Assembly: GCA_030765045.1 (NCBI GenBank)
Contig: CM060972.1
Coordinates: 54,760,971 to 54,824,970 of the forward strand
From: Tenodera sinensis
Taxonomy: Eukaryota; Arthropoda; Insecta; Mantodea; Mantidae
Reading direction: 5' to 3'
Length of the DNA: 64,000 nt
The notes below the pieces were generated by a model. The model saw nothing but the letters and a program-made list of their open reading frames with translations, was not told the origin of the DNA and searched no databases. Below, piece after piece: positions 26,440-37,616 of the stretch (positions are counted from its first letter, which is position 1; the number at the start of each line of letters is the position of its first letter). The position numbers and the translations under genes were made by a program.

Positions 26440-27055
26440 GTTGATGTTCAATAATACCACCATCATGATCATCAACAACCTTCAAGACAGGCCTGTTTCG
26501 GCCCAGAAGAGATCTTCCCGTGGTCTTCCAGCTTCTCTATTAACATCTGGTTTGTACTGCAAGGCCTGTTGGGTAGGTCCTTCTTCTGGCATTCGAGAGA
26601 TATCTCACCATTTCATTTTATACTCCATGATTTTGTCGTTTAAATTAAATACTGTTTCAATTTTAATATGATCTTTCTGGCTGCACACCTCAAATTTCTT
26701 TTCATTTACTCCTTTATCATTTCTATTCAAGGTTCAGGACTCGGCTTCAAAGATATAATTGCACTTCCATATTTTTATAAAATTGTAATAAGGTATCTCT
26801 TCTTGCTTTGGTTTTCAAAGTATTTATAAATGGTAGCCATCACTTTCTTTCTTCTCTGCTGAATTAGTCAAATTATACTTTCATTACTTTGTCGACTTGG
26901 TACAAAGCTGCTTGTAGTGTGTCTTCAGTATGTGCCAGAATGAAATCATCTACAAAAAGGACACTATTTAGGATCGTTTGACCTAACCTAAGATCTACTT
27001 TTAACTGTGCTTGCAGTTGGCAATTGATTCGTCAATATAAATATTAAAACTCTGA
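26440..27055 (-). mobile_element. LINE 3' region (reverse transcriptase and C-terminus), degraded
   Basis: On the minus strand a frame reads VDDFILAHTEDTLQAALYQV (26890-26990), i.e. the RT catalytic motif C (xDD) and following helix. Further downstream comes a WKTTGRS/ PTGLAVQ-like C-terminal segment near 26500-26600. The two parts lie closer together than in an intact element, so there is an internal deletion. Family A begins directly after it. Confidence 0.65.
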
Positions 27056-27765
27056 TGTGTTCCACTCATATGACTTTATCTACTCTTGTACTAACAAATC
27101 TTATGAACTCTTATTCCACATCTTCTTCGTGTTAGTTAAGATAAACATTTGTACAAATTATCCCTGTTTATTCTCTTGTAGGTACAAGAGGAAAATGGGA
27201 ATACGGTAGGCCTTGAGCGAGTCAAATCCTTCAAAGCCTTGAAAGTTTGCTTTTCGAAACTGACACAAATAACGAGGAATATCTCCGAAATGGTCCACTC
27301 CGCATAAGAAATTATTTGGAAACCCGTGTATTAGCAATAACTACATTTTTTGTATGGTAATATTATGCCTATCTCCTATGATTTATTCAAAAGTCGTCCA
27401 GAGTAAACAGGACTACATGAGCGATAGCCAGAAAATTCAAAATATATATTCCATTTGTCATAAAAATATTTTAAACATGTAATTTAATCAAAATTTTTAG
27501 AGCCAGTTTCAAGAAGATCAAAATTTTGGAAAACTTTTCCATATAAAAACCAGTTTAGGCTGGAGGAGATATTAAACCAAATACCAACTTTAGTTTTTAA
27601 CCAACTTTTCGTTTTTGAGACTGTCCACAGGTTGACACACACACGGACCTTTTTCTAAAAATGCTTTTTTGGATTCAGGGGGCCTCAAAGCATATATTTC
27701 CGGTGTAATCTCGACATCGAAGTTTTGGATGGAACACAATACTTCCTCTACTTACTAGAGAAAGT
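27056..27765 (+). repeat. Family A repeat, near-full copy
   Basis: Outer segment CTGATGTGTTCCACTCATATG, then ACTTTATCTACTCTTGTAC, ending TACTAGAGAAAGT. The CA tract is short (ACACACACGG). The 3' palindrome is shortened to ACTTACTAGAG. Confidence 0.8.
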
Positions 27766-28553
27766 GGTAAAATACTCGCTGTTCCTTTATTTTACTGTTT
27801 ATTTACTTTATCTCTATTCCAGAAACTTTCGTTCCTGTCTTGCACCGCAATTTTTTATTTTTTTGAATGAGAAACAAAATCTCAAGCCGACAGAATCTGT
27901 AAATATACCATAATAGGCTGGAAATAAAGCTTCAGGTACCCATAAGCGTGCTTCTTAAATAACAGTTCCAAAGATTAATCACTCAGCAGTTTATTCTCTT
28001 CATTTCAAAGCCGAATATGGAGCCTCCCTTAGGCTGTGTTTACAAGAGCGGCTAAATGTTATTTTGGACAGTGAGACGAACGGAGATTTCATTTGGATTC
28101 CCTCTGCTGCTTCCCCTCAGTGCCTCTCACATCTATTTGCATTTTATGGGCTGCTACGTGATGTAATGCAGATTGCCTATTACTAGGACTCGTGAAATGA
28201 AGGCATTTTTACCACACACAGATTTAGATCTGTGTGCGTGTGCTGTGAAACGCATTAAGTTTCACTAAGAGAGTTAGAGGCTCTATTGCCTATAGGGGAA
28301 GAACTCAAAACACCAACGTATCTCCTTATTGTAAGTGTTATGAATGCCACAGGGTGGTGCAGGAACAGTTAAGATATTAAATCCTGCCACATTTCTGAAA
28401 TGAACATTTTTAAATGTTACACACAAATAGTATGGTCCATGGAAATTCTTTTCAATTCATCACGTATTTCATATGCGCATAGTGACCCGATGTTTTCCGA
28501 AGAACGAACAATCACTGATCAAAGTTGTTTTCTATTCCAACAAACTGCATTCT
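27766..28553. other. No recognisable gene
   Basis: Nothing supported. Frames over the adjacent TTC tract are repeat artefacts. Confidence 0.4.
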
Positions 28554-28557
28554 TGTT

Positions 28558-28664
28558 CTTCTACTTTTTCTTCTTCTTGTTCTTCTTCTTCTTCTTCTTC
28601 TTCTTCTTCTTCTTCTTCTTCTTCTTCTTCTTCTTCTTCTTCTTCTTCTCCTCCTCCTCCACCC
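28558..28664 (+). repeat. (TTC)n microsatellite
   Basis: About 100 bp of TTC/TCC triplets, replacing the expected 3' terminus of the adjoining minus-strand family A copy. Confidence 0.9.
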
Positions 28665-28746
28665 AAAAATTCCATGTCGAGATTTCACCGGAAATATAAA
28701 TTTTGAGGTCCCTGAATAAAAAAAAACGCATTTTTAGAAAAGGTTC

Positions 28747-28792
<46 letters not shown>

Positions 28793-29497
28793 CTGTGTCT
28801 GTCATTCTGTGGGCAGCATAACTGAAAAACGAAAACTTGGTTAAAAACCAAAGTTGATCTTTAAGTTTAATGTCTTTCAAGGATGCGACACGAAGATTTT
28901 GAAGCAAATATTCCCACCCTAAACTACTCTTTACATAGAAAGTTTTTCGAAACTTGTGATTTTCTTTAAAATGGCTCTTGATTTTGATTAAAATGCCACA
29001 TTTTAAAGATATTTTTATGACAAACGAAATTTTTATTTTGAATTTTCTGGCTATAGCCTATGTAGTCCTGCTCTGCATGCCTTTTGAATAACTCGTAAAG
29101 CGTAAGAGAGAGAAAAGCTTACTGTATAAAAATGCAGATCTCGCTAAAACACACAATTTATGTCTAAATAATTTTTTTATAGAGTGAACCATTTCGGAGA
29201 TGTTTCTTGCTATTTGTGTGAGTTTTGGTAAACTTAAAACTTTCGTGAAATGGAACTTTGTTGTTCATTTTTTTATATGTCACGTGTGCAAAGAGAACGG
29301 AATCTCAAAGCTTTAAAAGCTTTGACTATCGCACAAAGCCTACTGTATTCCAATATTCCCCTTGTACCTACAAGGAAATAAGCAATAAGATAGTTTGTAC
29401 AAATGTTCCAACTAACACGAAGAAGATATAGGAATAAGAGTTTTAAAGAATGGTTAGTAGAGTAGAGAAAGTCATGTGAGTGCAACACATCAGATTC
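28665..29497 (-). repeat. Family A repeat, minus strand
   Basis: Runs from ATTCCATGTCGAGATTTCACC to GTAGAGAAAGT (to 29472) and the outer CATGTGAGTGCAACACATCAGA. It contains a (GT)n tract at 28747-28788. It abuts a LINE fragment on the right, as the 27.1-kb copy does on its left. Confidence 0.85.
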
Positions 29498-30215
29498 TTC
29501 CAGCTACCTTCCTTAACACTTTCATTTCCGTTTCCAATATTCGTCGTGTTCTTGTGGTTTCTGCTCTAGTTGAAATGAATTACCGGTTCTGCAATATTAT
29601 TTTCAATGTTTAATTTACACCTCAACTGTTTTTTACTAACCGTCAATTCTTATTCTTTATTTATGGAGATCTTCATGTTGAAGTATGCACATTTTCTATA
29701 AAACGCATACAAAAGTCTTTGCAGGTTCTCCAATTTTTTTTCGTTAAAGTATTTACCTTGGAATGGCATTACTTTCGATTTTGAAACAGAAATTTTGAAG
29801 TTATATTCCTTTCACAGCTGATGGAGGATTTAAATTGCTCTCTGGAGATTATTTTCTGAGTTTTTAATAACAACTAAATCATCTGCATAGGTTAAAACCT
29901 GAAAATTAATGTCCATTACCTTGATTCCTATTTGTCTACATTGTTTCCGTGTATTTAAGATGTGCATATAAATATTAAAAGATGTAGTTGGTAATACACA
30001 CCCCTGTCTCACACTTTTAGTAGTTCATATATACACTCTTTATACGGTTTTATTTATTATATTCATGTTTCTTCAGTATCTCCCATAGACTTTGTCGACT
30101 CTGTCAAACACTTTCTCCAGGTTGATAAATGCCATAAGTGTGGGTAGATTATATATGTGTTTTAAAATAGCTACTAAAATCTCTAATGTTTATCATATGA
30201 ACGTTTATATGATGG
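29498..30215 (-). mobile_element. LINE reverse transcriptase fragment
   Basis: On the minus strand the RT core is visible: MAFINLEKVFDRVDKV (motif A region, about 30070-30140), MRQGCVLPTTSFNIYMHIL (motif B, 29950-30012) and LTYADDLVVI (motif C, 29860-29900). Stops and frameshifts are present. The palindromic element inserted just upstream of motif A. The 3' part resembles the fragment at 56.3-56.8 kb (TCCTTAACACTTTCATTTCCG shared). Confidence 0.75.
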
Positions 30216-30221
30216 TAGCAC
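30216..30221. repeat. Left 6-bp target-site duplication TAGCAC
   Basis: TAGCAC immediately precedes the AGTAGGG terminus and is repeated directly after the right terminus. Six base pairs is the staggered-cut length typical of Polinton integrases. The flanking bases differ beyond it, apart from one additional A shared by chance. Confidence 0.8.
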
Positions 30222-30300
30222 AGTAGGGTATATAAGGGGAAGCTGGCACACTTTTTTATGGGCAAGATGGCCGCCATGCGTAATCTAAGGATTACTAGGT
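30222..30300 (+). promoter_or_regulatory. Left terminal tip with inward TATA-like motif
   Basis: The first bases hold TATATAAG (30229-30236) only seven bases from the end, followed by CAAGATGGCCGCCATG (around 30262-30277). The latter resembles a YY1 site or a strong start-codon context. Terminal sequences of protein-primed replicons normally contain the origin, so function here could be replication rather than transcription. Confidence 0.35.
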
Positions 30301-30510
30301 AAGGTGGTAGGGGAAGCAGGACGTTGTAGGTGTTTGAAGGAATCTCTAGGGATGACTCTTAAGGCCTATAGCAGTGTATGTATGCTTATGAGCGTTCATG
30401 GTGCCTGAGTATGTCGTCCACTATTTCGATGTATGCCGCCTAACACAAGAGCTTTCTATCTTGATTGAATATATTACCCCAACATGACGCCTCGCCCCAC
30501 ATAGCAACGC

Positions 30511-30595
30511 TAACCTAACCTAACCTAACCTAACCTAACCCAACCCAACCTAACCTAACCTAACCTAACCTAACCTAACCTAACCTAACCTAACC
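30511..30595 (-). repeat. (TTAGG)17 telomere-like tract, left arm
   Basis: Six TAACC, two CAACC and nine TAACC units on the plus strand, so the G-rich strand reads toward the left end. It has one unit fewer than the right arm; the same two variant units sit at the same place. This one-unit difference accounts for the 5-bp shift in mirror coordinates. Confidence 0.9.
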
Positions 30596-31546
30596 TTGCC
30601 TAAGCCCCATACTTCTACTCGTCTAACCTATCCTAACCTAACCTAGCTCCCGCTCTTTTTTACTTTGAACTTTCATAATTTAACACAGCCTAAGTCTCAT
30701 ACTACTACTCGTGTAACCTACCCTAATGCTACTTAATCTAAGTGAGCATAAATCTTCCTATTTGTTAAGATTGACTCAACCCAATCTATTTCATTCCTAG
30801 TCAACTTAAGCGTTCTATTCTTCTATAACCTATTCTAACCTATTATGACCTTCACACCATACCATTTCTGTCTTAGACATCCCGCTTTCTTTTGCAAATT
30901 TTTTCCTCAGTAACTTTAGATAGCTACTCCGAAGGTATTAGACCCTCGGACATGCGAACCCTAACTATTTGCCATACTTTTTACGAAACATTGATGCTTT
31001 TTGGGAGTTTAGTTGCTATTTTAGCCGCTTTTGCGGTATTCTGGAGGTTTTTTACGAATTTTTGAAGGTTTGTCCCGATTGTCAGGTATTCTCATGTATT
31101 TAGTATGTTTTAATGCTTTTAAGGGGTACATGGAGCCGTTTTAGGGATTTGTTATGCTTTCATGATCAAATTCCATCCTTTCGTAAGTGTATGATGTTCT
31201 CGTCTAGAGAATTGTTTACAGTCTTTCTAAGACTAACCTAACTTATCCACAAACCTCTTTAGAGGCATTTCTTCAACGTTATTTAACATTATACATGTTT
31301 CTTTTTCTCCTCACTACAACTCTTTTTGTAAACTAACATTAAAAGTCGTAACCTTGTTATTGAAATATCTATTGTATCCGTCTTTGTGGACTGCTCCAGT
31401 ATGCTACACATGTTAACCTCATTTAACGATTCTTTTGCATAGTTCTGTATGTTCTAATGGTAACATGTCAAACGTTGCACACATTCCTTCTAAGACTATC
31501 CTAACCTGACCTAACTCAACCAACAACCATCATCACCAGCGCCATC

Positions 31547-31912
31547 TTAACCTGCACGACAACAACCATCGCAGCACCCCACACATAGGTCATCACCACC
31601 GCCGCCATAACCTACACGAACACCACCACCACCACCACCACCACCACCACCGCCACCACCACCATCCTCACCATCACCACCATCGCTACCATCTCTAACA
31701 TAACCATCACCATTACCACCATCCTCACCATCGCCACCATCGTTACCATCACACTCGTTACCATCATATCCATCACAGCCATAATCATCACCAACACAAC
31801 CATCACCAAACCCGCCTATTATAATCCAACCGGTTGTTTTAAAGTATTCTTTTACAGTTTCATTGATCATTATTGTTTTTCCTAACCCTTTATAGATTTT
31901 TAAACTTATCAC
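31547..31912 (-). CDS. Gly/Asp-rich small reading frame, left arm (doubtful)
   Basis: Identical mirror of the right-arm frame, reading toward the left end, between the polymerase stop and the TTAGG tract. The (ACC)n/(ATC)n tract at 31612-31800 makes up most of it. Equal length in both arms is notable because two other simple repeats have drifted, but it does not prove coding. Confidence 0.2.
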   Translation of the reverse strand: MISLKIYKGLGKTIMINETVKEYFKTTGWIIIGGFGDGCVGDDYGCDGYDGNECDGNDGGDGEDGGNGDGYVRDGSDGGDGEDGGGGGGGGGGGGGGVRVGYGGGGDDLCVGCCDGCCRAG

Positions 31913-32206
31913 TAAAAGATGATCTATCCGCAGATGTTGAGGTACTTATAGCTCAATATTTTTAAGAGATATTCAGCAATACCTTTGATAGTATTTTAAC
32001 ACAATCTTCTGTTTATATAAAGTTAATGAGGGTATACTTACTTTAAGGTAGTAGGGTATACGCCTCTCCTCTTTTATCTGGGCTGGAGACCAGCACTAGA
32101 GTTAAAGTCTAGTGGCAGAGTTAACGCCTCCCTTTATAATTTCTATTTTTCTTCTTTCTTCGACAAGTATCATGATAAGCACGGAGAAGCCAGGTGAGTA
32201 ATTTTT

Positions 32207-32212
32207 TTTATT
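32207..32212 (-). terminator. Candidate polyadenylation signal, left polymerase gene
   Basis: TTTATT on the plus strand is AATAAA on the minus strand, about 120 bp past the left polymerase stop. It is the mirror of the right-arm signal. Confidence 0.4.
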
Positions 32213-32332
32213 TTTTCTTCTTTCTTCGTCAGACTTCATTTGAGGCGTGGAGGAGTCAGTTGATTAAACTTTCATTTTCTACAGGAAACGTAACGGAGAA
32301 AATAATTATCTTGAGATCTAAGTTGCATTCTC

Positions 32333-35300
32333 TTATGCACGGCTTGCAACGTTGTAATGCCCATACGCATACGTAGATATTCCATCCTCTGCAATTACTC
32401 TCTTGTCATCATGAGGCGACAGAGCTATTTTATTAGATTCAACTGTAGAAACATTATGACGTTGGGATAGGATTAAATTCATAGGGGTTCTTAAGATTTT
32501 TAAAGTTTTAAGGCACTCCATATAGCTGTTGAAGCTGATGTATTGCTTAATGGCGTTATGTTTTATGCCTTTGATCTTTTTTATCACAGAGCCATCAATA
32601 TCGAGAGCATACATTTTAGGGCTGAGACCAACGAAACGGCGAATGGTTTTACCACTTGCTTCATCTTTAAACTTTCCCAACACTTTCTTGTTTTGTGTGG
32701 AATAGCATATATGGTTAGCAGGGTAATCCGCTGTATCCAGATGTTCAAGCATGTGTAATTTATCCTGGTATATATCAGCTGTAGTCACTCGATGGATGAA
32801 GGAATCTGTATCCGTATATAACAGTTTAAGATTCTCAGCTCCATAATATGGAAGTAACACATCGTATTGATACGAATACATTAGCGTCTTGGAGATGTCT
32901 AGTACGCTCATACCAATGTATATAGGCTTGTTAAACACTATTTTACGAGAAGCCATATGAACAGCTGCGAGATTAGGACCGTATATAGTTCGATCGATAA
33001 ATGTAGGCTTGGCTATTAGTTTTTCTAATGTTTTGCTGTTTGCTACAAGACGTATATCCATACGATTACGAATATTTTCCATTGTTTTTCCAAACATCGC
33101 ATTATTGAAAAGTTTGTACAAATCCTTCTCGAAATCGTTTCTTGCTTGCTGTCGTAGGCGATTATTAAATTCGACGTAAGGCTTTAACCAACAAGATTGA
33201 CGGAATTTTAGCGCTCGATGAATCTTTGACAGTCGTAGACCGTGACTAAGAGCCTGTTTCAAGGCCATGTAATGTACCACATACTTCTTTCGAGATCCAA
33301 GATGGGCAATTAGTTTCTTTGAAGAGGATTCCCCCGGCTTCATACTCTCAGGCAGAAAGGGTAAATCATTATGAAGTTCATGCAGCTCTGCAGGATATTC
33401 CACGTCAACCTCCAAGATATACCCAAAGGAATCATCCCCATTCAACGAACCGAGATGTATATCCTCAGGAGAAACCCACGTAAATCCACCATAAGGAAGG
33501 GCGTGACACATAGCCCAACCGTACTGGTTATTGGCGTCTTCGTACGTAATAAAATGAGAGGGTTTACGAGGATCATACTGCTCCATATAGATGTTGTTAG
33601 CCTCCGCATACCGATGAGAAACCTGGCATAATCCTCCTCTTATACCAGATTCAACCATGAGTAGCTGATCGTAATCAAGAAGCAATTCCAACTCGATTCC
33701 AGTATACAGCAGCATAGCATCCCATGTAAGTCCTGGAGAAGTAAAATAATGTGCAGGATCCACTTTATGAGTTTTCAGGGTTTGGTTTCTAAATGTCTCA
33801 AAGACATCCGATAGGAGAAGAACATCCGAAATTAAGTACAAATCACTGTACTCGCCAAGGTTTCGGACGTTAAAGTGCTTCCACACGTTCAGAGCATGAT
33901 CATAGTCCTCACTGCTGATTTCTTCACTGTTTAATCTGTTGTAGAAGGCATTCCTAGAAGGCAAACATGTATCGTTCAGGACATCCCACGATGTTACGTA
34001 ATCATAGGGAAATACCCCCTTACGAGTCATCAAGCCAATATTCTCTACTCCAAAGTATTTCGCTGTTTCAGTATGCGTTTCAAGGTTCTTTGCAAGCTTC
34101 TCCAAACTCGTACTGAGGAAGCGGAAAGTATCCACAAACCGGAGTTTAATATCCCCAACATACTTGGAGAATGATATATAACTTTCCTCTGAATTTGGTA
34201 TAACCTCTACTCTTTCGCTAGTACACCCCAGTTCCTTAACAATGAAATGAGAGTCATACCCACTCAGATTATGCATGAAGACAGGTATATAATTAGGTGT
34301 TTTACAAGCTAGGTTACATTTATTGTGTAAAGGTCCTCTATACATCCCGGAAACATGATCGTGATCGCGAACCTTCCAATTATCTTCTGTAAATTCATGT
34401 TCACACAGGTAGCATATTGTAGAAGCATCGAATGATTCTTGTTCTTCAGCTGTAAGATTAAGAGGTTTAGCAGATTTGTATAAGTCACTAATTTTATTCG
34501 CCAGATCCATCAAGCATTCCATAAACTTCTGGGCAGCGTCAGGCCCTCGGTAAACATATGGTTCAGTAGGAAGAGTTGTTTCTAGTTGTTCAACACTAGA
34601 CGACGGTTTCACATAAACACAAAAGCTCATAGGAGAATGACTTTGATAGGGAGTTGTGTAGGAGGTTTCAGGATTAGGGGCACAGGTATAGTAAGGAGCG
34701 AGAATGCTCTCAAAATCGGCGTAGATGACATATGGCAGTTTCAACATCCTCTCAACATTCTTGAATTTAACGATAGAGTTATCCTTTGTAGGCATAACGC
34801 ATCTAGCAATACCATGTTGTCTACATATTTCTCGGTGCTCTTGCAATTTTTCCATTCCACTTCGTCCATCTTGGTCATCAAAATGACTGAAACATCTTTT
34901 ACATACATAAATTCGTTCTTTATGTTTAGTTTTCTGACGACGAATAAGCTTCTCAAAATCCTTTATATACACATAGTGATGCCTGTCAGTAGCATCACTC
35001 AACAGAAGGAGATCGCGATGATCGTCTAATTCTTCATCAATCACCTTTATTGGAAACACTTCATGTTTATCATCCACTCCAAACACATTTATGGATATAT
35101 TATTGAGTTTTTCAAATTTAGTGATTTCACCCAAGCTCGTAGGAAATGAGACGCATGAGAAATCGTATTTTTCTTGATGATCCTTGTACTTCCTTACACG
35201 CTGAGGATTCTTTTGAATGAACTTAGCAAGCACAGCGTACATAAAGCATTTCTCATCGTTGTAGTTCTGAGGGTTTATACAGGCTTTCTTCGCATCCAAA

Positions 35301-35992
35301 GATGGCGGTAGAGGAATATAGCTGCTCCCTCGAAGAAGATTATACTTGTTAATACGTAGTCGAACGCCATCAACACTCAGAAGAGCCCAATTACTGCCTT
35401 TCAACTTACTTTCCTCCATTTCAACACGAAGTTTCTCGAATTTTTTTTCCAAGATGGCATCCAAGTCGCTATCTAAAAACACAGCCTGATTACGCGTTTT
35501 AAAGGCTTTGTTAGTAGTGTCTCCAACGGCATTCACAAACTTACATTCAGCCATAATGTTAATTTTCAAACTTTTATGAGCCCGCAGCTCCTTCTGAACA
35601 GCATGAATTATGCGTTGCTTAGCCTGCTGCAGGTATGAATTTAAATCCTGACTTGCTGGGCATTGGATGAAATACGATTTCAGCCGGTCCTGAAAAGCCG
35701 TTTCATATTCTACAATATCATCTTCATCAGGAGACATTAACAATAATTTATGCTTAGTAGGTTCGAATTTGACTTTCTTAGCATCTTTAGCCCTCTCACA
35801 GCGCCCTTCATGTACATCTCTTCGATTTTCAGTACCGTAAACATCACCACAATGTTTGCACTCGAAAAACTCGCCACATATCAGCTCATGCCTCTTCTTA
35901 TGGTAGTCGCGTAGAAAACTCTTTTCGCATTTACTGCACCTATAATCTGGTATAGCATTCAGAACCGATTTCATCATTTCACCACTCCACAT
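32333..35992 (-). CDS. Protein-primed family-B DNA polymerase (Polinton type), left copy
   Basis: Mirror copy of the gene in the right arm, with an identical 1,219-residue translation that includes the zinc fingers, exonuclease motifs, endonuclease VII-like insert, polymerase motifs A-C and the KxY motif. It is transcribed away from the central loop, toward the left end. Both copies being intact and identical argues for recent duplication, arm-to-arm gene conversion or continuing selection. A decayed Polinton would normally show stops. There are no introns. Confidence 0.95.
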   Translation of the reverse strand: MWSGEMMKSVLNAIPDYRCSKCEKSFLRDYHKKRHELICGEFFECKHCGDVYGTENRRDVHEGRCERAKDAKKVKFEPTKHKLLLMSPDEDDIVEYETAFQDRLKSYFIQCPASQDLNSYLQQAKQRIIHAVQKELRAHKSLKINIMAECKFVNAVGDTTNKAFKTRNQAVFLDSDLDAILEKKFEKLRVEMEESKLKGSNWALLSVDGVRLRINKYNLLRGSSYIPLPPSLDAKKACINPQNYNDEKCFMYAVLAKFIQKNPQRVRKYKDHQEKYDFSCVSFPTSLGEITKFEKLNNISINVFGVDDKHEVFPIKVIDEELDDHRDLLLLSDATDRHHYVYIKDFEKLIRRQKTKHKERIYVCKRCFSHFDDQDGRSGMEKLQEHREICRQHGIARCVMPTKDNSIVKFKNVERMLKLPYVIYADFESILAPYYTCAPNPETSYTTPYQSHSPMSFCVYVKPSSSVEQLETTLPTEPYVYRGPDAAQKFMECLMDLANKISDLYKSAKPLNLTAEEQESFDASTICYLCEHEFTEDNWKVRDHDHVSGMYRGPLHNKCNLACKTPNYIPVFMHNLSGYDSHFIVKELGCTSERVEVIPNSEESYISFSKYVGDIKLRFVDTFRFLSTSLEKLAKNLETHTETAKYFGVENIGLMTRKGVFPYDYVTSWDVLNDTCLPSRNAFYNRLNSEEISSEDYDHALNVWKHFNVRNLGEYSDLYLISDVLLLSDVFETFRNQTLKTHKVDPAHYFTSPGLTWDAMLLYTGIELELLLDYDQLLMVESGIRGGLCQVSHRYAEANNIYMEQYDPRKPSHFITYEDANNQYGWAMCHALPYGGFTWVSPEDIHLGSLNGDDSFGYILEVDVEYPAELHELHNDLPFLPESMKPGESSSKKLIAHLGSRKKYVVHYMALKQALSHGLRLSKIHRALKFRQSCWLKPYVEFNNRLRQQARNDFEKDLYKLFNNAMFGKTMENIRNRMDIRLVANSKTLEKLIAKPTFIDRTIYGPNLAAVHMASRKIVFNKPIYIGMSVLDISKTLMYSYQYDVLLPYYGAENLKLLYTDTDSFIHRVTTADIYQDKLHMLEHLDTADYPANHICYSTQNKKVLGKFKDEASGKTIRRFVGLSPKMYALDIDGSVIKKIKGIKHNAIKQYISFNSYMECLKTLKILRTPMNLILSQRHNVSTVESNKIALSPHDDKRVIAEDGISTYAYGHYNVASRA

Positions 35993-36056
35993 TTTTATAA
36001 TACGTAGTGGAACACTTGTAAATTATATAAATGAATAAATGCTTATAGCACTTTCC

Positions 36057-36080
36057 ACTGACTCGCCTCGATAACTTATA
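36057..36080 (-). promoter_or_regulatory. Candidate core promoter of the left polymerase gene
   Basis: Mirror image of the TATAAG plus TCAGT pair in the right arm, with the same spacing to the left gene's start codon. Confidence 0.35.
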
Positions 36081-36408
36081 AAAGCTATTGAACGGTAATC
36101 TCGCTAAGAGAAGCTGATGTGCTCGACTCGAAGGTTAATTACTGAATAACTATCTAAGCTCAAGCAAACCCTACTTATTCCACTAGCACGTACCTTATAA
36201 ATTACTACACGATTCAAGATTAAGTTTGTATTTTTAAAACATATATCATTAAACTACGTGAGTCAAGGATCAACTTGTTTCATTTTTATTTGCCAGTTCA
36301 ACGTTAACATGCATTTCCCCTCATTTTTAAAGTTTAAACAAGGTAAATTATATTTCAACCACTGTATTTATAGAAATAAATGTTTATAATTTTAATACTT
36401 TCATGCCG

Positions 36409-36445
36409 AACACACACACAAACACAAACACACATACACACACAC

Positions 36446-36505
<60 letters not shown>

Positions 36506-36515
36506 GCGCGCTCGC
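36409..36515 (-). repeat. CA/CG dinucleotide tract upstream of polymerase, left arm
   Basis: Mirror of the right-arm tract and the same length, as the polymerase-side coordinates keep the constant sum 78054 on both sides of it. Confidence 0.9.
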
Positions 36516-37194
36516 AAAATTAAGACGTGAAACGGCGGTTATGTATCTTTAAGTAACATTTCTTTAATCGATATCGGATGACAGTAATGGAACCATCTAA
36601 GCAATATTTAAACGCTTAAAAAAACCAAATTTCTGCTATATTTCATCAAACCTTCCTATTTTTATGACTTTTTCTCGTCTTTTACGCACTTTGAAACGAA
36701 TCCAACAGAAAAAATTAAGACGCGAAACGGAAGACGTGAAACGGCGGTTATATATCTTTACGTAACATTACTTTTATCAATATCAGATGACTCACGATAA
36801 TTCAAGATCACGATTGCAGCGCCTTATAGCGGCTTCAATCAGTACTAAAACGCACATTCTACAGATTTTATACTTTTATGTCGGTAAATTATATATTAGC
36901 AGCCAAATTTTCATTCTTTTTATGATTTTTTCTCCGTTTTTACGTACTCTGAGACAAATCCAACAGAAACATTAAGATGCGAAACGGCGGTTATGTATCT
37001 TTAAGTAACATTTCTTTTATCGATATCGGGTGACAGTAATGAATCCATCTAAACATTATTTAAACGCTTAAAGAAACAAATACCTCGTATTTTTATAATT
37101 CTTTCTCCATTTTTATTCACTTTAAGACGAATCAAGCGTCAAATTAAAACATGAAAAGATGATTATGTTTCTAAGTACCATCATTTCAACAACA
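36514..37194 (-). repeat. ACCGCCGTTTC degenerate repeat array, left arm
   Basis: Mirror image of the right-arm array, lying between the polymerase 5' region and the GAA duplication. Confidence 0.7.
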
Positions 37195-37616
37195 AAGACA
37201 TTAATTTTAACTATCACCACGAAATAAACCTATTTGCACGCGTCTTAACACGCTAACATACTATATGTTACAATCTATCAACTGAACCTCTTTTAAACGT
37301 GTCCCAACAGGTAAAATCGTCACCATGTCATTAGTTGAGAAACTCTACCCTCAAACACAGGTGTAAACCTCTCTAAAAACATGTTCCATCAGGTAAAAGT
37401 ATCACATTGTCCTCACATTAACGGAAAAACCCTTAGCCTCACGCAAAGGCGTCGATTTATAACATTAGTGGAGAAATTATAGCCTCGAAGAGTCCCGGCG
37501 ACGTGCTGTCTACAAAAAAAAAACAAGTTCAGACAGGAAAAATTACAAATACTCATTCTTTCGTGTTTCGGAAAGACCCTAAAGATGTTATCGGATTGTA
37601 CCATTAGTAAGATGCT

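Noticed and set aside
28400..28851. Phe/Ser/Leu/Lys-run frames
   Set aside because: All arise from the TTC microsatellite read in different frames.
29830..30012. Host gene with reverse-transcriptase motifs
   Set aside because: The YADD and QGCVL motifs belong to a broken LINE with stops on both sides.
34586..35029. 147-codon frame antisense to the left polymerase (mirrored at 43025-43468)
   Set aside because: It is a shadow of the polymerase gene with no family features.
36787..36975. 62-codon frame in the ACCGCCG array (mirrored at 41079-41267)
   Set aside because: It lies within non-coding repeat units; equality between arms only reflects the palindrome.
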